This document shows, piece by piece, positions 1-5,941 of a stretch of 8,117 bases of DNA. The position numbers and the translations under genes are program-made. Each line of letters opens with the position of its first letter. Position 1 is the stretch's first letter. The notes under the pieces were generated by a model. The model had not been told where the DNA came from. It was given only the letters and a program-made list of their open reading frames with translations, and ran no database searches. Source of the DNA: Syntrophorhabdaceae bacterium PtaU1.Bin034 (lineage in GTDB: Bacteria > Desulfobacterota_G > Syntrophorhabdia > Syntrophorhabdales > WCHB1-27); contig MVRP01000189.1 in assembly GCA_002067405.1 (NCBI GenBank), positions 1 through 8,117 of the forward strand. Reading direction: 5' to 3'.

Positions 1-75
1 AGAGGTGCGAAATATTGATCAGATGACTTTTCTTTTCTGTTCTTCAGAAAAGAACTCCTCGTTTCTAAAACGGTC
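1..75. repeat. 75-bp direct repeat, copy A
   Basis: Positions 1-75 are identical, base for base, to 143-217 (offset 142). The match stops abruptly after position 75/217. On the left it runs to the window edge, so the true repeat may be longer. The copy contains a perfect 10-bp inverted repeat (30-39 and 45-54) around a 5-nt loop. Read on the minus strand it has the same short coding potential as the end of nrdD, ending in a TGA at 19-21, but here it is not attached to a recognisable gene. It could be a tandem duplication of the nrdD 3' end or one copy of a dispersed repeat family. The window alone cannot separate these. Confidence 0.93.
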
Positions 76-142
76 AATTATTGGGGCTCGCGTCGCCCCC
101 TCTACGGGCAAAGCCCGCAGAGACTCCCCCTCAACAAAAGGA
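76..142 (-). other. Stem-loop-rich spacer between repeats, nrdD 3' flank
   Basis: This 67-bp segment separates the two repeat copies and lies just downstream of the nrdD stop. Two hairpins can be drawn. One uses 100-109 against 113-122 with a 3-nt loop; in the minus-strand RNA its single mismatch becomes a G-U wobble, giving a continuous 10-bp stem. The other uses 83-87 against 95-99 (GGGGC/GCCCC). Neither is followed by a clear T-run on the minus strand, so a classical intrinsic terminator is not supported. The structures may still act as a 3' end or processing element for the nrdD mRNA. Confidence 0.5.
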
Positions 143-217
143 AGAGGTGCGAAATATTGATCAGATGACTTTTCTTTTCTGTTCTTCAGAAAAGAACTCC
201 TCGTTTCTAAAACGGTC
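143..217. repeat. 75-bp direct repeat, copy B, overlapping nrdD 3' end
   Basis: This is the second exact copy of the 75-bp repeat. Unlike copy A it is fused in frame to nrdD: its minus strand encodes the terminal residues from Asp-Arg through the TGA stop at 161-163, with 18 bp of repeat beyond the stop. The internal 10-bp inverted repeat (172-181 and 187-196) lies inside the coding sequence and encodes the Phe-Phe-Ser-Glu-Glu-Gln-Lys-Arg stretch. Confidence 0.93.
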
Positions 218-2245
218 TTTGAGCTCTCCCAGCTTTCCCTTGTTCCAGCTCGATATCTTGGTAAAATAACCGGTAATCCTCGTGATCCCGTCGACATCTT
301 CAGAATGACAGCGGGGGCAGGAATCGGCGAGCCCGCGTGATGTCTGGCTGCATGAGTTGCAAATGGTGAATTCCGGCGAAAAAGCGACCTGGTCGCTTAG
401 GCTATGTCTGAAGGTCTTGGTGACGAAGTCGGCAATCGCCCCCTTGGACGGCATCGATTCACCCATCCATACATGAGATATGGAGCCCGCTTCTATGAGC
501 GGATGGAAAAGTCCTTCATTGATGACCCTCTCGATCGGATTCATCGTCGTCGACACATTGAGATGGGTGGAATTCGTATAGTAAACCTCCCCTGTGGCTA
601 CATCGCCCTTTACCGCATGGCCGGAAGCGGGCGAGAAGTAATGGAGATCGAGTTTCGCGAATCGATAACTGGTGCTTTCTGCGGGGGTCTGTTCAAGAAC
701 GAGCCTCATGCTCTCCTGTCTCTTCATCTTGTCAGCGAGCAACTTCATGTGGGCGATGATCTTGAGTCCGAGCTTGAGGGCTTTCTTCGATTCGTGCATC
801 TCCTCGCCACTGTGTATCTGGACCATCTCGTTGAGACCCACCATGCCGACAAGATGGGATGCCCGGTTCATCCTCAGATAGGGCATTCCGTCCCGGTTCA
901 TGGTAAGCAGGGAAAGAGGCCCGTCCTCCCCTGTTGAGAGAAGGCGTTCGATAAAAGACCTTTTTTCTTTGTGTGCCTTGACGGTGAGCATGAAGCGTTC
1001 GGTAATGAGATTAAAAAGCTTCGTGTCGTCACCTTCTGCCATGTAGGCGATGCGGGGGAGATTTATGGATACGTTTTGCAGCGCAGAGTAGCGCATACGC
1101 CACGGCTGCTGGGCATCGAGCAGGTCGAATTCGTCCAGCTTAAAGCTCAGGCGGCAGCATTCCGATATTTTTGCCGTTTCACCCCTGTCGAAGATATAGT
1201 AGGTATTCCCTTTATCGGCCGCCACATCGCAGATATGATCGAGGAATTCCTTGTGTCCTTCCGTTTTGAAGAACTTCTCCGTAATGTGAACGAGCGGTTT
1301 CGGGAAGAAGAAGGGACGTCCGGAGCCGTCGCCCTCTTTGAAGACCTCGAAAAGCTTCCACACAAACCGCTGTGCGTCTTTCTCATATTCTCCATACGTC
1401 TTGCCCGTAAACGCCCCGTTAGGTCCGATTGCAGGCACATCGACGAAATGCTTCGGTATCTCCCAATACAGATTGATGTCCGTAAAAATAGCCTGTCCGC
1501 CCCTCGCCACCGCCTGCTGGGAAAACTCGAATATGAGCATCTGCGCAAGCTGCTTCACATCGCGGTCGCTCATCCCTTCAAGGTAGGGCGCGAAGAAAAT
1601 ATTGACGGCGTCCCACCCTATAGCCCCTGCAAAATTGCTCTGGAGGGCTGCGGCAAACTTGACGAGGTGAGCGAGGAGCACGTCCGCATGCTTCGCCGGC
1701 TTTGCCATAGAGAGCGAATGGGGCAGGTTCAGGCCGAATTTCTTTATGTATTCAAGCGATTGGCCGCTGCAGTAAGGACGGTCTATGAAACCCAGGTCAT
1801 GGAGATGAATGTCGCCGTTCATGTGGGCATCCGCCACGTCCTGGGAAAAAACGGAGAGGAGCGCAAACTCCTTCTTGATTCTCTCCGCCAGAGTGAGGTT
1901 TGTGGCCTCCGGTCCGTGCGGCACATTTGCATTTTCCTTATTCGGATGGAGGATCAGGCTGTCTACGTCATAGATCGGCATACCAAGCCTGGTATGCATC
2001 TTCCTGGCCGTCTCCAACCCTTTCTCGATAAGCTTGGCGTTGACGAGTTCTCTTATCAGCGGTGCGGTCACTACCTTGATGCCCGACTTCATGATCAGGT
2101 CTTCCACACCTCTGCTGATAGACATGGCTGTGTCCCGATCAACCATGGTCTCTCGTATGAGTGCATCGACTATCTTCGATCGGTCCCAGTCGGAAATCGT
2201 CTCTTCAGAAGTACGGACAAACAGATTGAGATCGGTTGTCTCCAT
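161..2245 (-). CDS. nrdD: Anaerobic (class III) ribonucleoside-triphosphate reductase, NrdD
   Basis: NrdD reduces ribonucleoside triphosphates to dNTPs using a glycyl radical installed by the radical-SAM activase NrdG. The protein is 694 residues from the ATG at 2245. An ATP-cone regulatory domain covers roughly residues 10-83, followed by the catalytic barrel with His-rich HMNGDIHLHDL near 141-151, CCRL near 363-366 and QTPAES near 519. The C-terminus carries two CxxC pairs (near 629-632 and 643-646) for a structural zinc, then RITGY with the likely radical glycine at about 659. I chose the ATG at 2245 over the GTG at 2251 because AGGGGTGA is well spaced for the ATG and abuts the GTG. The last 18 residues come from a 75-bp repeat also present at 1-75. 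No nrdG lies in the window. Upstream NrdR boxes indicate NrdR control. Confidence 0.95.
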   Translation of the reverse strand: METTDLNLFVRTSEETISDWDRSKIVDALIRETMVDRDTAMSISRGVEDLIMKSGIKVVTAPLIRELVNAKLIEKGLETARKMHTRLGMPIYDVDSLILHPNKENANVPHGPEATNLTLAERIKKEFALLSVFSQDVADAHMNGDIHLHDLGFIDRPYCSGQSLEYIKKFGLNLPHSLSMAKPAKHADVLLAHLVKFAAALQSNFAGAIGWDAVNIFFAPYLEGMSDRDVKQLAQMLIFEFSQQAVARGGQAIFTDINLYWEIPKHFVDVPAIGPNGAFTGKTYGEYEKDAQRFVWKLFEVFKEGDGSGRPFFFPKPLVHITEKFFKTEGHKEFLDHICDVAADKGNTYYIFDRGETAKISECCRLSFKLDEFDLLDAQQPWRMRYSALQNVSINLPRIAYMAEGDDTKLFNLITERFMLTVKAHKEKRSFIERLLSTGEDGPLSLLTMNRDGMPYLRMNRASHLVGMVGLNEMVQIHSGEEMHESKKALKLGLKIIAHMKLLADKMKRQESMRLVLEQTPAESTSYRFAKLDLHYFSPASGHAVKGDVATGEVYYTNSTHLNVSTTMNPIERVINEGLFHPLIEAGSISHVWMGESMPSKGAIADFVTKTFRHSLSDQVAFSPEFTICNSCSQTSRGLADSCPRCHSEDVDGITRITGYFTKISSWNKGKLGELKDRFRNEEFFSEEQKRKVI

Positions 2246-2275
2246 GCTCACCCCTATATGTTATAAATACTATGT

Positions 2276-2291
2276 ATACTATATGTTGTGT
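2276..2291 (-). promoter_or_regulatory. NrdR box 2 (proximal)
   Basis: On the minus strand this reads ACACAACATATAGTAT. It matches the known NrdR-box consensus (ACACWATATATWGTGT) at 14 of 16 positions and box 1 at 14 of 16. It lies 31 bp from box 1 start to start, that is three helical turns, the spacing typical of paired NrdR boxes. NrdR is an ATP-cone/zinc-finger repressor of ribonucleotide reductase genes. A further overlapping ATACTAT half-site is seen on the plus strand at 2267-2273. Confidence 0.85.
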
Positions 2292-2306
2292 CTACGATAA
2301 CTTTCG

Positions 2307-2322
2307 ATACTATATATGGTGT
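2307..2322 (-). promoter_or_regulatory. NrdR box 1 (over the predicted transcription start)
   Basis: On the minus strand this reads ACACCATATATAGTAT, differing from the NrdR consensus at only two positions. It overlaps the predicted nrdD transcription start (about 2319), so bound NrdR would block initiation. Together with box 2 it forms the standard two-box NrdR operator with a 15-bp gap. Confidence 0.87.
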
Positions 2323-2325
2323 ACA

Positions 2326-2373
2326 TTGTTATCTTTCGGTAACCTCTTTGTCAAGACATTTTTTGATTTTTTT
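2326..2373 (-). promoter_or_regulatory. nrdD promoter with A-tract upstream element
   Basis: On the minus strand a perfect TTGACA -35 (2349-2354) is followed by a 17-bp spacer and TAACAA (2326-2331); an 18-bp spacer would give AACAAT instead. Immediately upstream of the -35 are A-runs of 7 and 6 (2367-2373 and 2359-2364), resembling an UP element. The predicted start is near 2319, giving a leader of about 74 nt before the nrdD ATG. The -10 is weak, which suits a promoter with a strong -35/UP element under repressor control. Confidence 0.7.
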
Positions 2374-2400
2374 CGATTCTCCAATAGTAACAAATAGGTA

Positions 2401-2598
2401 CTCAGAGACCCGTTGACCCCGGTCACCGGGGGAGTGCATTACACTCTCGCGGAAACGCTTCAAAAGAAGTCGTTTATAAAGAGAGGGTACAGAATTGGGC
2501 TATGTAGATCCTTTCCTCTGCCGGCGAGACAACCGGGGGAAGCGCTGACCGCAAAAGAGCACGCGTGTCGAAAGCGCCCGCAAGATCTATCCAGTCTT
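2401..2598. other. Gene-free region with nested palindromes
   Basis: This stretch lies between the galT-unit terminator and the nrdD promoter, and I find no convincing gene in it. It holds a perfect 15-bp palindrome CCCCGGTCACCGGGG (2417-2431) immediately followed by GAGTG/CACTC arms (2432-2436 and 2442-2446). A longer hairpin then pairs 2453-2461 with 2466-2475 around an AAAA loop with one bulged T, enclosed by CTCTC (2444-2448) and GAGAG (2481-2485). Positions 2490-2598 show no further clear structure. It could be an intergenic palindromic repeat, an operator region or a small structured RNA. The sequence does not decide which, and no known riboswitch core was recognised. Confidence 0.5.
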
Positions 2599-2624
2599 AA
2601 AAACCCGCTCTCTGATCAGTACGG
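2599..2624 (-). terminator. Probable intrinsic terminator of the galT unit
   Basis: On the minus strand an imperfect hairpin is formed by CCGTaCT and AGaGCGG (6 pairs including one G-T, plus one A-A mismatch; loop of 6 nt) followed by GTTTTT. It overlaps the stop codon of the small membrane protein and ends the galT transcript before the nrdD promoter. The stem is modest, so termination may be partial and some read-through into nrdD is possible. Confidence 0.5.
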
Positions 2625-2849
2625 ATAAGCCTTCTTCCTTGTCGAGCGGGTGACCGTCGAAAGGAAAAGTCCTCCTCCGGCCACGAGGAGGATAACACCA
2701 AGAAGGAGCGAGCAGAAGGCCGTCTCTCCGCCCGCTGAATGACAAAACGACAGGTAAGCCCCCTTGAAGAAAAGGACACCGAAGAACACCATAGCTAAAC
2801 CCACTAGTGCAAGAATTCCGGATACGAACCAGTGCAGGGCAGATTTCAT
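2616..2849 (-). CDS. Small two-helix membrane protein of unknown function
   Basis: This is a 77-residue protein with two hydrophobic segments, roughly residues 6-28 and 44-64, each long enough to span the membrane. They are joined by a short loop with two cysteines (Cys36, Cys46), and the C-terminal tail is basic (TRSTRKKAYPY), which by the positive-inside rule places both ends in the cytoplasm. I do not recognise a family. It is likely a real gene: it starts 8 nt after the galT stop and has a good AGGAG ribosome site overlapping that stop, which implies translational coupling with galT. No catalytic motif is visible. A membrane anchor or accessory role for the upstream gene is possible but is only inferred from position. 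Confidence 0.72.
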   Translation of the reverse strand: MKSALHWFVSGILALVGLAMVFFGVLFFKGAYLSFCHSAGGETAFCSLLLGVILLVAGGGLFLSTVTRSTRKKAYPY

Positions 2850-2857
2850 GAGATCTC

Positions 2858-3886
2858 CTATAGTTGTAGTGTCTTTAGAAGCTCCGCAGTCTCCTCCGGC
2901 ATTATAGATACAGTATAAAACTCCTCTTCGAGTTTGTAACGGGAGGAAGCTGCATCTCTTGGAAGAATCTCTACATGCCAGTGAAAATAATCGCTGACCC
3001 GTACCTCCTCCTCGATAAACCCTTCTCTCGCCAAATTCGGCGAAGTATGAATCACTATCGAGTAGGAGGTGGCTACCTTCTCAATCCGCTTCATGGTGTC
3101 GAGGTAAACCTCAACAAAATCCCTCTTGACCCGCTCGTCAGCCCATAATTCAAAGTCGGCACAGTGGGAACGGGGCAGTATCCATACTTCGAATGCCAGC
3201 CGCGTTGCGAAGGGACAGAGGACCACGAAATGATCGGTGAGGGTCACGATCCTCTTGTTCTGCCGTATCTCCTGACTTATCACATCACACAGGAGGCATC
3301 TCTCTTTTTGCAGATAATGGCTTTTGGAATTGGCTATCTCCACGGCCATCCTCTGCGGCACAATGGGCGTGGCCAGCACGTGCGAATGGGGGTGAAAAAT
3401 GTACGAACCTGTTATCTCTCCATGGTTCTTGAAAATCTGAACGTACCGGAACCGCCTGTCCCTTTTGAGATCGATGAGGCGGTCTGCATACATGTCGACC
3501 ACCAGCGAAAGCTCCCCGGGTTCGAAGGTCGAGAAGGTCTTCGCATGAGACCGGCTCTCCACCACTATCTCGTGGGCGCCTAAGGTCCCCATCTTGTCAT
3601 AGAAACCCTCGGCCCTCTTGTTCTCGCTTTCTTCTATCTTGAAAACCGGATTGGAGGCGGAAAAACACCTGGTGAGCCAGGCGCCGAAGCTGTCCTTCGT
3701 CTCTCTTATCGAGGGAGGAGTCTCGTGTTCGTTGCCCGGGCAGAATGGGCATGCACCCACTTCATTGATCTTGGTCTTCCTGAAGCCGACCACGACCCAG
3801 TTGCCGGATAAGGGGTCCTTTCTGAATTCTGCCACTGAACTAGCATAATTCATCTCAGCAATGATGTCAAAGTAAGAATTTGTCAT
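2858..3886 (-). CDS. galT: GalT-family nucleotidyltransferase (galactose-1-phosphate uridylyltransferase-like)
   Basis: GalT enzymes move a UMP group between UDP-glucose and galactose-1-phosphate through a uridylyl-histidine intermediate; related members act on other sugar phosphates or as ADP-sugar/dinucleotide phosphorylases. The protein is 342 residues. The N-terminal half has RKDPLSGNWVVV (about 22-33) and a CPFC zinc pair (46-49), with His114 and His165 as likely further ligands. The active-site motif is HPHSH (165-169), with His167 as the expected nucleophile. The C-terminal half has a CLLC pair (197-200) and FHWHVEILPR (301-310). Typical GalT has HPHxQ; here the Gln is His169, so the exact substrate is uncertain. 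No good ribosome site precedes the ATG at 3886. Met12 is an alternative start closer to the family's usual N-terminus. No Leloir-pathway neighbours are present. Confidence 0.85.
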   Translation of the reverse strand: MTNSYFDIIAEMNYASSVAEFRKDPLSGNWVVVGFRKTKINEVGACPFCPGNEHETPPSIRETKDSFGAWLTRCFSASNPVFKIEESENKRAEGFYDKMGTLGAHEIVVESRSHAKTFSTFEPGELSLVVDMYADRLIDLKRDRRFRYVQIFKNHGEITGSYIFHPHSHVLATPIVPQRMAVEIANSKSHYLQKERCLLCDVISQEIRQNKRIVTLTDHFVVLCPFATRLAFEVWILPRSHCADFELWADERVKRDFVEVYLDTMKRIEKVATSYSIVIHTSPNLAREGFIEEEVRVSDYFHWHVEILPRDAASSRYKLEEEFYTVSIMPEETAELLKTLQL

Positions 3887-3898
3887 AAAACATAAGCT

Positions 3899-3927
3899 TT
3901 GACAAGGAACGCCTACTGTGATAAAAA
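3899..3927 (+). promoter_or_regulatory. cysS operon promoter
   Basis: A perfect TTGACA (3899-3904) is followed by a 17-bp spacer and TAAAAA (3922-3927). The predicted transcription start falls near 3934, only 2-3 nt before the cysS ATG at 3937. The entire gap to the divergent galT is 50 bp, so any galT promoter must overlap this one. I could not assign a clear galT promoter. Confidence 0.65.
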
Positions 3928-3936
3928 TATGCTCTC

Positions 3937-5373
3937 ATGGCTTTGAAAATCTACGACTCCATGACGCACGAAAAGCACGATTTCGTGCCTGTAAAGAGCG
4001 GTCACGTCGGGCTCTACGTGTGCGGCGTTACCGTTTACGATCATTCTCATATCGGTCATGCCCGGGCCGCCATCGTGTTCGACGTCGTATCCCGGTATCT
4101 TCGGTCCGTGGGCTATGATGTCACCTATGTGCGGAATTTTACGGACATCGACGACAAGATCATCAACAGGGCAAATTCCGAAGGACGGGACTGGAGGGAG
4201 ATAGCCGAGACGTATATCGATTCCTACCGCGAAGACATGGCAAGCCTCGGTATTCTTCCTCCCAACGTGGAGCCTAAGGCCACGGAACACATAGGCGATA
4301 TGATCGCCCTGATAGAACAGCTCGTACAAAAGGGAGTTGCCTATCAGGCAGGCGGAAGCGTTTATTTTTCGGTAAATAAAGACAAGGGATACGGAATGCT
4401 GTCCGGCAGGACGCCCGATGAAATGCTGGCAGGGGTGCGCATAGAGATCGACGAGCGCAAGAAGGACCCCCTCGACTTCGCTTTATGGAAAGAGTCGAAG
4501 CCCGGCGAACCATCATGGGACAGCCCTTTCGGAAAGGGAAGACCGGGCTGGCATATCGAATGCTCAACCATGAGCATCAAGTATCTCGGAAGCCCCTTTG
4601 ATATGCACGGAGGAGGCAAGGACCTCGTCTTCCCGCACCACGAGAACGAGCGGGCCCAGGCGGAGTGCGCCACCGGGCGGAAATTCGTCAATTACTGGGT
4701 TCATAACGGTTTTGTTACCATGGACCGCGAAAAGATGTCGAAGTCCATCGGCAACATTCTCCTCATAAAGGATTTCGTAAAGACTTACGATCCCGAAGTC
4801 CTCAGGCTCTTTTTTCTCTCCGCCCATTATCGCAATCCGGTGGATTACACGGAGAAATCGATCGAGAATGCGGACAACGCCCTCCAAAGATTATACGCGA
4901 CGCTGGAGAGGATCTCCGAGGTGCAGGGGCTGGAAGCCTCGTCACCCGAAAGCAATGAAGAGCTGGATGCCTTGGAAAAGAAGTTTTACACGGCCATGGA
5001 TGATGATTTCAATACCGCGCTTGCCCTCTCTTCTATCTTTGATCTGGCAACCGTGATCAACCGGATGATCGACGAGGGAGTAGGTAAGTCCCTGCCTTTT
5101 ATCCTGCGCGGAAAGCAGCTTCTCCTTTCATTAGCCAATCTGTTGGGTCTTCTCACCCATGACGTCGCTGCTTTCAACAAAGCTCAGGCGGATCGCCACC
5201 TGGCGAAAGTAGGGTTCGACGAGGCGCAGATCGAAGACGCGATAAAGAGCAGGGCGGACGCCCGCGCGAGCAAGGACTACAGGCGGGCGGATGACATCAG
5301 AAATATGCTTCTTGAAAAAGGTATTACGTTACTCGACACGGCACAGGGAACGAAATGGAGGATAAAGAAATGA
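3937..5373 (+). CDS. cysS: Cysteinyl-tRNA synthetase, CysS
   Basis: CysS is a class I aminoacyl-tRNA synthetase that charges tRNA-Cys with cysteine in the cytoplasm. The protein is 478 residues, close to the normal 460-480. The HIGH motif is at 38-41 and KMSKS at 266-270. The zinc site that selects cysteine is complete: Cys29, Cys209, His234 and Glu238. The C-terminal helical anticodon-binding part ends in the usual basic tail. The N-terminus (MALKIYDSMT) aligns with known CysS starts, so the ATG at 3937 is right, yet there is no Shine-Dalgarno sequence in front of it, and the promoter -10 ends only 9 nt upstream. It is the first gene of a plus-strand operon and overlaps the next gene by ATGA. 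Confidence 0.97.
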   Translation: MALKIYDSMTHEKHDFVPVKSGHVGLYVCGVTVYDHSHIGHARAAIVFDVVSRYLRSVGYDVTYVRNFTDIDDKIINRANSEGRDWREIAETYIDSYREDMASLGILPPNVEPKATEHIGDMIALIEQLVQKGVAYQAGGSVYFSVNKDKGYGMLSGRTPDEMLAGVRIEIDERKKDPLDFALWKESKPGEPSWDSPFGKGRPGWHIECSTMSIKYLGSPFDMHGGGKDLVFPHHENERAQAECATGRKFVNYWVHNGFVTMDREKMSKSIGNILLIKDFVKTYDPEVLRLFFLSAHYRNPVDYTEKSIENADNALQRLYATLERISEVQGLEASSPESNEELDALEKKFYTAMDDDFNTALALSSIFDLATVINRMIDEGVGKSLPFILRGKQLLLSLANLLGLLTHDVAAFNKAQADRHLAKVGFDEAQIEDAIKSRADARASKDYRRADDIRNMLLEKGITLLDTAQGTKWRIKK

Positions 5374-5918
5374 TAGAAGTGCGGTTTCACGGGAGAGGCG
5401 GGCAGGGCGCGGTAACAGCAGCCGAGATTCTCGCCCAGGCAGCCATCAGACAAGGACTCTATGCCCAAGCCTTCCCCAACTTCGGTCCGGAAAGAAGGGG
5501 CGCGCCGGTGCTCGCATTTTTGAGGGTATCGAAAGAGCCGATCAGGATACGGTCCAAGGTATATAAGCCCGATGCGATTGTAATACTTGATCCCACACTG
5601 CTTCTGTCCGGGTCAAACCCGGCGAGCGGACTCAAAAAAGACGGCAAGGTCGTGATCAACAGCAATAAGCCCGTAGATGAAATAAAGGCGCTTTTCCCCG
5701 GCTTTGAGGTAGGCGTGGTCGACGCGACGAAAATCGCCAGGGAAGAGATGGGGATCACCATAACCAACACTACAATGATGGGGAGCCTCATCAAGGCGAC
5801 GAATATTCTTCCCCTGGAAGCGCTGGAAGAGCCGGTGAAGGATCGTTTCGGCGCCATCGCCAAGAAGAACATCAATTCCTATACGAGGGCTTTCAGCGAA
5901 ACAGTAATGACGCAGTAG
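5370..5918 (+). CDS. porG: 2-oxoacid:ferredoxin oxidoreductase gamma subunit (PorG-type)
   Basis: The gamma subunit belongs to pyruvate (or related 2-oxoacid):ferredoxin oxidoreductase, which links oxidative decarboxylation, or its reverse, to ferredoxin and CoA. The protein is 182 residues, the normal length for a free-standing gamma chain. It shows MIEVRFHGRGGQGAVTAAE at the N-terminus and FPNFGPERRGAP near 36-47, a pattern typical of the pyruvate-type family. I start it at ATG 5370: GGAGG at 5357-5361 is 8 nt upstream, the ATG overlaps the cysS stop (ATGA), and this matches the family N-terminus; the ATG at 5355 would add five residues. The alpha, beta and ferredoxin-like delta genes that normally accompany it are not adjacent, so its partners must be encoded elsewhere. 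Substrate specificity is inferred only. Confidence 0.9.
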   Translation: MIEVRFHGRGGQGAVTAAEILAQAAIRQGLYAQAFPNFGPERRGAPVLAFLRVSKEPIRIRSKVYKPDAIVILDPTLLLSGSNPASGLKKDGKVVINSNKPVDEIKALFPGFEVGVVDATKIAREEMGITITNTTMMGSLIKATNILPLEALEEPVKDRFGAIAKKNINSYTRAFSETVMTQ

Positions 5919-5941
5919 GATTAAACTACAAGGAAAGACAA

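Noticed and set aside
30..54. The 10-bp hairpin as an intrinsic terminator
   Set aside because: It is A/T-rich with no T-run following on either strand, and its twin lies inside the nrdD coding sequence.
1..217. A CRISPR array from the direct repeats
   Set aside because: There are only two copies, the 75-bp unit is too long, one copy is part of a coding gene, and no cas genes are present.
19..297. A 92-codon minus-strand frame crossing both repeats
   Set aside because: It starts inside nrdD in another frame and has no ribosome site. It ends in the same residues as NrdD only because the repeat length shifts the frame between the copies.
971..2266. A 431-codon open frame on the plus strand opposite nrdD
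   Set aside because: Its codons lie in exact register opposite the nrdD codons, where antisense stops require TTA, CTA or TCA codons in nrdD, which are rare here. The translation matches no family, while the nrdD strand is unmistakable. The 404-937 plus-strand frame is in the same register and falls for the same reason.
2401..2598. A tRNA or known riboswitch in the gene-free region
   Set aside because: No T-loop/anticodon pattern and no cobalamin, c-di-GMP or similar conserved core could be found. The visible pairings are simple hairpins.
2413..2628. A 71-codon plus-strand frame with a TTG start between nrdD and the small membrane protein
   Set aside because: It has no ribosome site, no recognisable family and low-complexity composition, and it runs through the palindromes and the galT-unit terminator.
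2597..2779. A 60-codon minus-strand frame
   Set aside because: It overlaps the 77-residue membrane protein in another frame. The latter has the ribosome site, the coupling to galT and clear membrane helices.
5459..5875. A 138-codon minus-strand frame opposite porG
   Set aside because: It is an antisense shadow of a clearly conserved gene, with no ribosome site and no family similarity.
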